From JBDNDK01 sp046719185 (GTDB taxonomy: Bacteria > Armatimonadota > UBA5829), in the NCBI GenBank assembly GCA_046719185.1, contig JBDNDK010000016.1, positions 1 to 25,341 on the forward strand: a DNA stretch of 25,341 nt, written 5' to 3'. The notes below the pieces were generated by a model. It saw only the letters and a program-made list of their open reading frames with translations. It was not told the DNA's origin and made no database searches. Within the stretch, counting starts at the first letter, position 1. Every line of letters begins with the position of its first letter. Of the stretch, positions 14,928-21,606 are shown piece by piece. The position numbers and the translations under genes were made by a program.

Positions 14928-17024
14928 CTATTTGTTGGCTGCCACCCTGCCAGTTAACTTAGCTAGAAGCTGTTCTAAAAGTTGAGTAGGCATTTCTTGA
15001 TAATGACTTGGCTCCATTGCATAAGATGCTCTACCTTGACTCATAGATCTTAATACTGTTGCATAACCAAACATTTCTGAAAGTGGAACATTTGCAGTAA
15101 TTATTTGGCTGCCTCCGTTACCCACTTCCATATGGACTATACTGCCTCTTCTACTATTTATATCAGCTATTACATCCCCTAAATAATCCTCAGGGGTTAC
15201 AACCTCAACTTTCATAATAGGCTCTTTCAGAGTAGGAGCCCCCTTTCTAACAGCTTCCTTTGCAGCCATAGATCCAGCCATCTTAAATGCTGCTTCTGAA
15301 GAGTCAACTTCATGGTATGACCCTGATACTAATGTTACCTTAACATCAACTACAGGATAACCAGCAAACACACCTGTATTTAATGCTTCTTCTATACCAT
15401 TTCTTACAGGCTCAATATATTCTTTTGGAATATCTCCGCCTCTTATCTGATTAACAAACTCAAATCCCTTTCCAGATTCAAGCGGTTCCATATCAATAAT
15501 ACAATGACCATACTGACCACGACCACCTGATTGTTTTGCATATTTCATATCAACATGGCTTGCTTTGGTAATTGTTTCTTTATACGCAACCTGAGGCTTA
15601 CCATGGTTAGCTTCAACCTTAAATTCCCTATAAAGCCTGTCAAGAATGATTTCAAGATGAAGTTCGCCCATACCAGCAATTATTGTCTGCCCTGTTTCTT
15701 GATCTGTATGAGTCTTAAATGTCGGATCTTCGCCAGCTAATCTCACTAAAGCATTTATCATCTTTTCCTCATCAGCCTTTGTTTTAGGCTCAATTGCAAC
15801 TGATATAACAGGCTCAGGAAAACTGATAGATTCTAGTAAAATTTTATGACTCTCAACACATAAAGTGTCACCTGTTGTAGTAACATCAAGTCCAACACCT
15901 GCTGCTATATCTCCAGCCATAATCTGCTGAACCTCTTCTCTATGATTAGCATGCATTCTGAGAATTCTGTTCATTCTCTCACGCTTGCCTTTATTTGAGT
16001 TATATACATGAGCACCTCTTTCAAGTTTACCGCTATAAACCCTAAAAAAGGTAAGCTTTCCAACATAAGGGTCGCTCATAATTTTAAATGCTAAAGCTGA
16101 AAAAGGTTCTTCATCAGCTGATTTTCTTGTTATTACTTCTTCCGTCTTAGGATCTACTCCCTGAACTGGTGGTATATCTACAGGTGATGGAAGGTAGTCA
16201 ACAACTGCATCAAGTAACAATTGAACTCCTTTATTTTTAAAGGCAGAACCACAAAGAACAGGCACAAATTGATTACTTATTACACCTTTTCTTATTGCTG
16301 CCTTAATCTCATCAGAAGTAACTTTCTCACCTTCGATATATTTCTCCATCAAATGTTCATCAATCTCTGATATCTTCTCTACTAATTCTTCTCTTGCCTC
16401 TAGTGCTGCATCTTTCAAATGATCAGGAATTTCAACTTCATCATATGTATTTCCCAAATCATCATTGTAGTGGTATGCCTTTAGCTTAACTAAATCTACA
16501 ACACCTCTAAATTCTGATTCGGCACCCCAAGGAATTTGAATTGGAACCGCATTGCCTCCAAGTCTTTCTTTAATTTTGCTTGCTACATTAAAGAAATCTG
16601 CACCAACACGATCCATTTTATTTACAAATGCAATTCTAGGAACTCTATACTTGTCCGCTTGTCTCCATACAGTTTCAGATTGAGGCTGAACACCTCCAAC
16701 TGCACAGAAAACTGCAACAACTCCATCAAGGACTCTAAGACTTCTTTCAACTTCAACTGTGAAGTCAACATGCCCAGGTGTGTCAATGATATTAATTCTG
16801 CTGTCTTTCCACGTTGCTGTGGTTGCGGCTGATGTGATGGTGATACCACGTTCCTGCTCCTGTTCCATCCAGTCCATTGTAGCACCGCCATCATGCACTT
16901 CACCCATCTGGTGAATACGCCCAGAATAAAAGAGGATTCTTTCTGTAACTGTTGTTTTGCCTGCATCTATATGTGCAGCAATACCTATATTCCGTGTTTT
17001 TTCCAACGGATAATCACGTGACAT
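14928..17024 (-). CDS. fusA: Elongation factor G (canonical translocase)
   Basis: GTPase that drives tRNA-mRNA translocation and, with RRF, ribosome recycling. The product is 698 aa. G1 AHIDAGKT (17-24), switch I EQERGITITSAATT, G3 DTPGH (81-85) and G4 NKMD (135-138) are all canonical. Domain IV holds YAKQSGGRGQYGHC and domain V EDYLGDVIADINSRRGSI. This is clearly the housekeeping copy, in contrast to the EF-G-like gene at 4827-6896. ATG 17024; AAGGA lies upstream at a long spacing (about 14 nt), so initiation may be helped by the structured leader. Confidence 0.99.
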   Translation of the reverse strand: MSRDYPLEKTRNIGIAAHIDAGKTTVTERILFYSGRIHQMGEVHDGGATMDWMEQEQERGITITSAATTATWKDSRINIIDTPGHVDFTVEVERSLRVLDGVVAVFCAVGGVQPQSETVWRQADKYRVPRIAFVNKMDRVGADFFNVASKIKERLGGNAVPIQIPWGAESEFRGVVDLVKLKAYHYNDDLGNTYDEVEIPDHLKDAALEAREELVEKISEIDEHLMEKYIEGEKVTSDEIKAAIRKGVISNQFVPVLCGSAFKNKGVQLLLDAVVDYLPSPVDIPPVQGVDPKTEEVITRKSADEEPFSALAFKIMSDPYVGKLTFFRVYSGKLERGAHVYNSNKGKRERMNRILRMHANHREEVQQIMAGDIAAGVGLDVTTTGDTLCVESHKILLESISFPEPVISVAIEPKTKADEEKMINALVRLAGEDPTFKTHTDQETGQTIIAGMGELHLEIILDRLYREFKVEANHGKPQVAYKETITKASHVDMKYAKQSGGRGQYGHCIIDMEPLESGKGFEFVNQIRGGDIPKEYIEPVRNGIEEALNTGVFAGYPVVDVKVTLVSGSYHEVDSSEAAFKMAGSMAAKEAVRKGAPTLKEPIMKVEVVTPEDYLGDVIADINSRRGSIVHMEVGNGGSQIITANVPLSEMFGYATVLRSMSQGRASYAMEPSHYQEMPTQLLEQLLAKLTGRVAANK

Positions 17025-17041
17025 ATTTCTTTATTATTTCC

Positions 17042-17267
17042 TTCTAATTTTATTTCGACGGACTCCAGAAAGCTCGCATAACCGATGGGCGTTGACTCTT
17101 TATTAAGTCCCGTTCCCAAAATCATATCTCGGTTCTATTCAAACTTGCTATATTCCGCCCTCCTTCTTTTTTCTTGGGATAATCGTCCCAATGCGTACCC
17201 ACTGCAACTTTTTACCTAAATTCTAATATTTTTATTTTATTTTCTTTCTATAAAGCTTTTATCTAAT
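17042..17267 (-). promoter_or_regulatory. Candidate structured leader in the rpsG-fusA spacer
   Basis: A 243-bp gap separates rpsG from fusA. After an A+T-rich stretch the minus strand turns more G+C-rich and shows several possible helices: TTGGGA-CGATTA-TCCCAA (17173-17190); ACCGA (about 17128-17132) with TCGGT (17081-17085), stacked on TGGG/CCCA; an inner GACT/AGTC; CGCAT (about 17191-17195) with ATGCG (about 17075-17079); and an alternative GGACT with AGTCC (about 17064-17068). A strong GGAGG (about 17158-17163) occurs within it but leads only to very short reading frames. The last 20 nt before fusA are A+T-rich. It could be a regulatory leader for the fusA-tuf pair. I recognise no known family. 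Confidence 0.45.
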
Positions 17268-17738
17268 CTACCATCTGTAATGAGCAAATGCTTTGTTTGC
17301 TTCAGCCATCTTATGACCATCTTCTTTTTTCTTAATAGATGCACCAGTGTTGTTTGAAGCATCAATCAGCTCATTTGCCAGTCTTTCAATCATTGTATCT
17401 CCAGATCTCTTTCTCGCATTTCCAACAATCCATCTCAAAGCAAGAGATACTTTTCTGTCCGGCCTTACTTCAGTAGGAACCTGATATGTAGCTCCACCAA
17501 CTCTTCTTGGTCTAACTTCAATAACAGGCATTACATTTTTCATTGCTTCTTCGAATACTTCTATACCCTTCTTGCCTGTCTTTTCTTCTATCATCTCAAG
17601 TGCACCATAGACAATCTTTTCTGCTACACTCTTTTTACCATCAAGAAGTACTCTATTAACTAATCTTGAAAGCAATCTATTTCCATATACAGGATCAGGA
17701 TATATTATTCTTTTTTTTGCTGGCCCTTTTCTTGGCAT
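17268..17738 (-). CDS. rpsG: 30S ribosomal protein S7 (uS7)
   Basis: Nucleates assembly of the 30S head and contacts mRNA at the E site; in E. coli it represses the str operon by binding the rpsL-rpsG spacer. The product is 156 aa: MPRKGPAKKRIIYPDPVYGN, the signature DGKKSVAEKIVYGALEMIEEKTG, VEVRPRRVGGATYQVPTEVRPDRK and the terminal ANKAFAHYRW. ATG 17738 is preferred over a TTG three codons upstream, which lies only 2 nt from the GGAGG ribosome binding site. The gap from rpsL is 61 bp. Confidence 0.98.
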   Translation of the reverse strand: MPRKGPAKKRIIYPDPVYGNRLLSRLVNRVLLDGKKSVAEKIVYGALEMIEEKTGKKGIEVFEEAMKNVMPVIEVRPRRVGGATYQVPTEVRPDRKVSLALRWIVGNARKRSGDTMIERLANELIDASNNTGASIKKKEDGHKMAEANKAFAHYRW

Positions 17739-17754
17739 ACTACTCAAATCCTCC

Positions 17755-17780
17755 GCTCAAGATATATATTAATATTGAGC
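17755..17780 (-). promoter_or_regulatory. Hairpin in the rpsL-rpsG spacer
   Basis: GCTCAA (17775-17780) and TTGAGC (17755-17760) form a 6-bp stem around an A+T-only loop, ending just before the GCGGAGGA ribosome binding site of rpsG. The position matches that of the S7 repressor site in E. coli, but I see no sequence match that would prove the same function. Confidence 0.3.
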
Positions 17781-17799
17781 ATACTTTTTTATCTAAATT

Positions 17800-18171
17800 T
17801 TATTTAGGTCTTTTTGTTCCATACTTAGATCGGCTGTTTTTTCTGTCATTTGTTCCTGCAGAGTCAAGTGCACCGCGAATAACATGATATCTAACACCAG
17901 GAAGATCCTTTACTCTACCACCACGAATCAGCACAACGGAGTGCTCCTGCAAATTGTGACCGATTCCTGGAATATAAGTTGTAACTTCCATACCATTTGT
18001 AAGTCTCACTCTTGCAACTTTTCTTAAAGCAGAGTTTGGCTTTTTTGGTGTTTCTGTTCTAACAACCAAACACACACCTCTTTTTTGAGGATTACCCTTC
18101 AAAGCAGGTGACTTTGTTTTCTTTTTTATATGTTTTCGCCCTTTTCTTACAAGCTGACTTATTGTTGGCAA
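17800..18171 (-). CDS. rpsL: 30S ribosomal protein S12 (uS12)
   Basis: Decoding-centre protein that monitors codon-anticodon pairing. The product is 123 aa: MPTISQLVRKGRKHIKKKTK, the loop TPKKPNSALRKVARVRLTNG, GHNLQEHSVVLIRGGRVKDLPGVRYH and the terminal RSKYGTKRPK. Both loops where streptomycin-resistance changes occur look wild-type (PKKPN; GRVKDLPG). The start is TTG at 18171 with GGGAG 7 nt upstream; it restores the universal MPTI N-terminus. First gene of the superoperon, with tandem promoters and a terminator-containing leader upstream. Confidence 0.98.
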   Translation of the reverse strand: MPTISQLVRKGRKHIKKKTKSPALKGNPQKRGVCLVVRTETPKKPNSALRKVARVRLTNGMEVTTYIPGIGHNLQEHSVVLIRGGRVKDLPGVRYHVIRGALDSAGTNDRKNSRSKYGTKRPK

Positions 18172-18181
18172 ATCTACACTC

Positions 18182-18201
18182 CCTTGATTAAAAAATTAAG
18201 G
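18182..18201 (-). promoter_or_regulatory. Hairpin overlapping the rpsL ribosome binding site
   Basis: CCTTAATT (18194-18201) can pair with AATCAAGG (18182-18189), 7 of 8 positions matched. The 3' arm runs into the AAGGGAG ribosome binding site of rpsL. If formed, it would reduce initiation at the TTG start. It lies directly downstream of the leader terminator, so transcription and translation could both be controlled here. Confidence 0.4.
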
Positions 18202-18202
18202 C

Positions 18203-18230
18203 AAAAAAATACCTCTGCCTATTGCAGAGG
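18203..18230 (-). terminator. Intrinsic terminator (attenuator) in the rpsL leader
   Basis: CCTCTGC (18224-18230), loop AATAG, GCAGAGG (18212-18218), then TATTTTTTT (18203-18211). The 7-bp perfect stem with a seven-T run is a standard intrinsic terminator on the minus strand. It lies about 31 nt upstream of the rpsL start and downstream of both proposed promoters. It therefore sits inside the str leader and probably attenuates the operon. The upstream gene has its own terminator at 18530-18567, so this one is not needed to end that transcript. Confidence 0.7.
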
Positions 18231-18238
18231 GTCAAATA

Positions 18239-18288
18239 TAGCATGCACCAGAAATTATAAAATTATTTTTTCATTTAACGGTGTGCTA
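18239..18288 (-). promoter_or_regulatory. Bulged stem in the rpsL leader
   Basis: TAGCACACC (18280-18288) pairs with GGTGCATGCTA (18239-18249) as TAGCA/TGCTA plus CACC/GGTG with a 2-nt bulge, closing an A+T-rich loop of about 29 nt. It is placed just 5' of the terminator, where an aptamer or anti-terminator would be expected. Further 5', GTTCG (18341-18345) and CGAAC (18302-18306) can close another hairpin. Confidence 0.4.
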
Positions 18289-18351
18289 ATCGCCCCCTTA
18301 CGTTCGGCAATTTAATCAGTTATATCCACTGAGGATTTATCGAACCTGATT

Positions 18352-18381
18352 ATTATACCCACAATTTTGAAACAATGTCAA
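18352..18381 (-). promoter_or_regulatory. str operon promoter, proximal (P2)
   Basis: Perfect consensus hexamers on the minus strand: TTGACA (18376-18381) and TATAAT (18352-18357) with an 18-bp spacer, and an A+T-rich tract upstream. Predicted start near 18345-18347, giving a leader of roughly 175 nt before rpsL. An inverted repeat TAATCAG/CTGATTA (18313-18319 and 18346-18352) has one arm at the start point and could be an operator. Confidence 0.8.
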
Positions 18382-18447
18382 GTAATTGAATAACTTTTTT
18401 TAAAGAACTATTACATCACTAAACATTGCATCAAGTTGCAGATAAAT

Positions 18448-18476
18448 AGTATATAATTTTCTTCAATTCATTGCAA
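18448..18476 (-). promoter_or_regulatory. str operon promoter, distal (P1)
   Basis: TTGCAA (18471-18476), 17-bp spacer, TATACT (18448-18453) on the minus strand. Good spacing and near-consensus -10; the -35 is a weaker match. Together with P2 it would form a tandem pair, common for ribosomal operons. Confidence 0.5.
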
Positions 18477-18529
18477 GTCATGTTTTTAAAATTTCTAAAA
18501 TTTTTTTTCAACAAAAATTATTATAGGCT

Positions 18530-18567
18530 AAACAAACAAAAAACAGCAGATGTTTCCACCTACTGTT
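18530..18567 (-). terminator. Intrinsic terminator after the outer-membrane protein gene
   Basis: AACAGTAGGTG (18557-18567), GAAA tetraloop, CATCTGCTGTT (18542-18552): an 11-bp stem with two G-U pairs, followed by a T-rich run TTTTTTGTTTG. It lies about 25 bp after the stop of the gene at 18592 and ends that unit. Confidence 0.88.
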
Positions 18568-18591
18568 TAATTATTTTATTTATAATCAATC

Positions 18592-19299
18592 TTAATAAGT
18601 TGACAATGTGTATCCTGCACCAAAATATAAATCTTCAAATGCAAATGTTCCGCCTTCAATGGTTATTTTTTTGTCATGAATGTAGGTAAGGCCTGCATTT
18701 GCAGTGCCTTTTCTTCTAAATCCATTGCTCAAATATTCAAACTTTGCATCAAAGTTTTCTGATAGTGATATATTAAGGCCAGCAAACATTCCTTTGTATA
18801 AACCAGTACCAATACCAATTGTGCCATGCACAGGTTTAACTATAGAATCTGTCACATGCTCTGCAACATTTGTCAGATTTTTACCTAATAAAACAAATGT
18901 GCTTACTTCATTTATTTTAGGCTCAAATGATTTTAATTGCTGAGCTATATCCGTTGCTCCAACTGTAATAGATGGTCTTGTAAAAGTTTCATCTAAAACT
19001 CTGTATTTGCCACCAAAAACTGCTTTTGTTTTCTTACCAGGTAAATCTGAATCAAAACCTACAATTCCAACTTCAAAGTTTGGAAGCAATCCAAATGTAC
19101 CACCATAACTTGTAAGGTAGTTGTTTGTATTTCCATAGTCAATAATATACTTTCCACCAAGATTGATGTTGAATGTTGGAGTAATGCTGTCATCTGGGGT
19201 TTCAATAATACCACTAAGACCATACATATTAACTCCAGCACTCACATTGCAACTTAATGCCAAAAAAATTGCAACAGTTAAAAGACCTAATCTTTTCAT
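18592..19299 (-). CDS. Exported protein, probable outer-membrane beta-barrel (YjbH-like)
   Basis: A 235-aa protein with a Sec signal peptide (MKRLGLLTVAIFLALSCNVSA, cleavage likely after residue 21). The mature part starts NMYGLSGIIETPDDS, which recalls the opening of YjbH/OM-barrel families (a 'glietPta'-like start). It has alternating polar and hydrophobic strands rich in Gly, Tyr and Phe, such as GLLPNFEVGIVGF and FDAKFEYLSNGF, and ends in an aromatic residue (GYTLSTY), as many outer-membrane barrels do. A cysteine at 17 in LALSC is a poor lipobox. Its own terminator follows. Function unknown; the family link is by resemblance only. Confidence 0.65.
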   Translation of the reverse strand: MKRLGLLTVAIFLALSCNVSAGVNMYGLSGIIETPDDSITPTFNINLGGKYIIDYGNTNNYLTSYGGTFGLLPNFEVGIVGFDSDLPGKKTKAVFGGKYRVLDETFTRPSITVGATDIAQQLKSFEPKINEVSTFVLLGKNLTNVAEHVTDSIVKPVHGTIGIGTGLYKGMFAGLNISLSENFDAKFEYLSNGFRRKGTANAGLTYIHDKKITIEGGTFAFEDLYFGAGYTLSTY

Positions 19300-19354
19300 A
19301 ATAATTCATTCCTTTCTAATTTTGAAAAGTGAAAATCTACTTTTCTTTTTACAT

Positions 19355-19403
19355 AGAGGAAGCTGCTAACTGCGGTATTTAAGAATTTATAGCGACTTCC
19401 TCT
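19355..19403 (-). promoter_or_regulatory. Long hairpin in the 5' untranslated region of the barrel-protein gene
   Basis: AGAGGAAG (19396-19403) pairs with CTTCCTCT (19355-19362). Inside, after one G-U and one mismatch, GCTA (19390-19393 region) pairs with TAGC (19365-19368 region), leaving an apical loop of about 21 nt. No T run follows, so it is not a terminator. It lies about 56 nt upstream of the start codon. Confidence 0.45.
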
Positions 19404-19453
19404 TCGCTCTTTGTATTTTTGCTTCATGCAAACAAGCTGTTATAACTTAAAAG

Positions 19454-19475
19454 ATTATACTACATTTGAAAATAG
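19454..19475 (-). promoter_or_regulatory. Possible promoter of the barrel-protein gene
   Basis: A perfect TATAAT -10 (19454-19459) on the minus strand without a recognisable -35. It overlaps an inverted repeat ATACTA-N10-TAGTAT (about 19457-19478), as expected for an activator-dependent or repressed promoter. The predicted leader of about 145 nt contains the long hairpin. Confidence 0.4.
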
Positions 19476-19507
19476 TATTCCTTCTAATTTTTTGATATAA
19501 ACAAAAA

Positions 19508-20365
19508 TTATGGATTATTTCTTTGTTCAGGTTTATTCTCATCACTATCTGCTGCTTCATTTTTGGGCTCAGCAGGTTTTGGAATATCTTCCAAAGTAAA
19601 TGTTCTTTCTCCAGGACTTCCAATAGGTCCAAGAGGAGGCTGAGGTTCATCATTAAGCATAATTTTAACAGCACCAGATCTTCCTACCCTTATATTGACT
19701 TTTGTTTTTCCTTCAAATGTCTTTATATATCCAGATGGTATAACATTTTCTAAAACTTTCTGCCCATCAACAATTGCTCTAACCCACACATCATTTGTTG
19801 TCTCTATTCTAACTCTTATAGTCAAAGGCTTTACTGATTCAGCAGGTTTTTCTGCAGGTTGTGTCTGCATATTCTCTTGCGGTTTCTTTTCTTCGGCAGG
19901 TTGTTTAATATCTGTATCAACTTTAGGTAGAGTTGCCATATCCTGATCTTCAGATTCTTTCTCAACTTCTCTTTCTACTGCAACGATATTTGATTGTTTC
20001 TTATAATTATCATAACTCCAATAACCAATTGCACCAAGACCTGCAAAAATTATTATCACAAGCAATGTATAGACAACAGTAACCCATGCAGATTTTTCTT
20101 TTTTCTGTCTTGTTTTAACTAATTCTTTTTGAGCATTCCATTCCTGTTCATATTTTTCTAAAAGGGGAGAACTATCTATTCCTAAAAAATTTGCATAATC
20201 CCTCAAGAAAGCTCTTGCATATACTCTATTGGGAAAATGATCAAATCTTTCTTCTTCAATAGCAGTTAAATTATTTAATGTGATTTTTGTAGCTTCATGA
20301 ACCTGTTGGAGTGTTAATCCTTTATTTTCTCTTTCCTCTTTTAGAATTGCACCAATTGGTTCCAT
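19508..20365 (-). CDS. rodZ: RodZ-like cell-shape protein (HTH, one membrane segment, DUF4115-type domain)
   Basis: RodZ links MreB filaments to the inner membrane and peptidoglycan machinery. The product is 285 aa. A Cro/C1-type helix-turn-helix domain lies at about 3-70 (IGAILKEERENKGLTLQQVHEATKI, ending YARAFLRDYANFLGID), one membrane segment at about 94-117 (VVYTLLVIIIFAGLGAIGYW), a charged Pro/Glu/Lys linker, and a C-terminal beta domain at about 186-260 (LTIRVRIETTNDVWVRAIVDGQ) typical of RodZ. The start is ATG 20365 with AAGG 7 nt upstream; GTG at 20371 is too close to that site. mreB is not in the window. Confidence 0.85.
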   Translation of the reverse strand: MEPIGAILKEERENKGLTLQQVHEATKITLNNLTAIEEERFDHFPNRVYARAFLRDYANFLGIDSSPLLEKYEQEWNAQKELVKTRQKKEKSAWVTVVYTLLVIIIFAGLGAIGYWSYDNYKKQSNIVAVEREVEKESEDQDMATLPKVDTDIKQPAEEKKPQENMQTQPAEKPAESVKPLTIRVRIETTNDVWVRAIVDGQKVLENVIPSGYIKTFEGKTKVNIRVGRSGAVKIMLNDEPQPPLGPIGSPGERTFTLEDIPKPAEPKNEAADSDENKPEQRNNP

Positions 20366-20415
20366 TTTCACACCTTCTACAAATAATATTTATCTGCCCA
20401 AAACCTATAAGCATT

Positions 20416-20444
20416 ATTCTAACTAAAATTTAATCAATCATCAA
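20416..20444 (-). promoter_or_regulatory. Probable rodZ promoter
   Basis: TTGATG (20439-20444), 17-bp spacer, TAGAAT (20416-20421) on the minus strand, between the terminator of the upstream response-regulator gene and rodZ. The predicted leader is about 45 nt. Confidence 0.55.
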
Positions 20445-20503
20445 GAATATAATTAACACACAAGAAATATTTTCTAAAAACATACATATTAGCAGTTTGC
20501 AAA

Positions 20504-20541
20504 AAAACAAAAAAATCTGCTAGATAAATAATCCAGCAGAT
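20504..20541 (-). terminator. Intrinsic terminator after the response-regulator gene
   Basis: ATCTGCT (20535-20541) and AGCAGAT (20515-20521) form a 7-bp stem, continued by GAT/ATC after one mismatch, followed by TTTTTTGTTTTTTT. It lies about 29 bp after the stop codon and separates this gene from rodZ. Confidence 0.85.
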
Positions 20542-20569
20542 GTGTATCACAATTTTTAATAATTAATTA

Positions 20570-21274
20570 TCAGTCTCCATCACCACTTACTATCTTGTAA
20601 CCAACACCTCTAATTGTCTTAATATATCTAGGATTACCGGGGTCTTTTTCAACTTTTTCTCTTAACCACCTGATGTGGACATCAAGAGATCCACTATCTA
20701 CATCAGCATCAACATCCCATACCATTTTCACCAAATCATCTCTTGTAAGAACTTTATCTTTATTTATAAGCAATGCTTTCAAAAGTTCAAACTGTTTGAG
20801 TGGTAAATGAACATTTTGCTCATCAACTGTTACTCTTCTTCTTACTAAATCCATTTCAATAGGTCCAGCTGAAAGTTTTGTTACATCTCCCTTATGATGC
20901 GTGCTTTGAACCCTTCTCAAAACAGCTCTAACCCTAGCAATCAATTCTCTAGTACTGAAAGGTTTTGGAATATAATCATCAGCACCCAGCTCCAAACCAA
21001 TAACTCTATCAACTTCTTCATTTTTTGCTGTGAGCATAATAATAGGCACACTCGATTCTTTTCTAACCATTTTGCAAAACTCAAGTCCACCTAATTTGGG
21101 AAGCATTAAATCTAAAATTATTAGATCAGGTGAAAATGATCTAAATAAAGATAAGCCTTGTACCCCATCAGATGCAGTTCTTACATCAAAGCCTTCATTC
21201 TGCAATGAATATGATACAGAATCTGCTATGGGAGCTTCATCCTCAATTAAAAGAATTCTCTCACTCACAGCCAT
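20570..21274 (-). CDS. OmpR/PhoB-family response regulator (orphan)
   Basis: DNA-binding response regulator of 234 aa. The receiver domain has the acidic pair E11-D12, phosphoacceptor D55 in ILDLMLP, T82 and K104 (YIPKPF), all intact. The winged-helix output domain covers about 130-230, with FELLKALLINKDKVLTRDDLV and VDVHIRWLREKVEKDP-like and IKTIRGVGYKI motifs. No histidine kinase gene is adjacent on either side, and terminators or promoters flank it, so it appears as a single-gene unit. ATG 21274 with AAGGTGG upstream. The partner kinase and targets cannot be told from the sequence. Confidence 0.93.
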   Translation of the reverse strand: MAVSERILLIEDEAPIADSVSYSLQNEGFDVRTASDGVQGLSLFRSFSPDLIILDLMLPKLGGLEFCKMVRKESSVPIIMLTAKNEEVDRVIGLELGADDYIPKPFSTRELIARVRAVLRRVQSTHHKGDVTKLSAGPIEMDLVRRRVTVDEQNVHLPLKQFELLKALLINKDKVLTRDDLVKMVWDVDADVDSGSLDVHIRWLREKVEKDPGNPRYIKTIRGVGYKIVSGDGD

Positions 21275-21327
21275 AATTAACCACCTTCAATGTATAATTT
21301 AATACCAATATATACAGATACAAGCAA

Positions 21328-21357
21328 ATACTACCTAAATAATAGGCTTGAAGTCAA
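21328..21357 (-). promoter_or_regulatory. Probable promoter of the response-regulator gene
   Basis: TTGACT (21352-21357), 18-bp spacer, TAGTAT (21328-21333) on the minus strand, about 50 bp upstream of the start codon. The rest of the 332-bp gap up to 21606 is A+T-rich and holds only the terminator at 21550-21579; I see nothing else in it. Confidence 0.55.
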
Positions 21358-21549
21358 CAATTCTATATATTATCTGTAAAAATCACTGTTAAAAAATATT
21401 ATTTAAGACAACTATATAAACAAAAATGACAACATTCTTTAAAACACAACAGCCTTTTAATAATAGATACCTTGTAAGGTTGAACATAAAACATGAAATT
21501 CTTAATAAATGGTGTTATTTCACAAACAATATAAACACCTTAATTAAAT

Positions 21550-21579
21550 GACAAAAAAGCCCCATAAATATGGGGCTTT
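21550..21579 (-). terminator. Intrinsic terminator after the SurA-like gene
   Basis: AAAGCCCCATA / TATGGGGCTTT (21569-21579 and 21556-21566) form an 11-bp stem with a 2-nt centre, followed by T residues on the minus strand. It ends the fliA-foldase unit. Confidence 0.92.
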
Positions 21580-21606
21580 GATTTTGTATTTATTTATGCA
21601 ACTTAA

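Noticed and set aside
16622..16966. A 114-codon open frame on the minus strand inside fusA
   Set aside because: It lies wholly within the well-supported fusA frame and its translation has no recognisable domain; an out-of-frame shadow.
18130..18689. Short plus-strand open frames over the str leader and the intergenic region
   Set aside because: They cross the promoters and terminators and have unstructured, A+T-driven compositions; no homology recognised.
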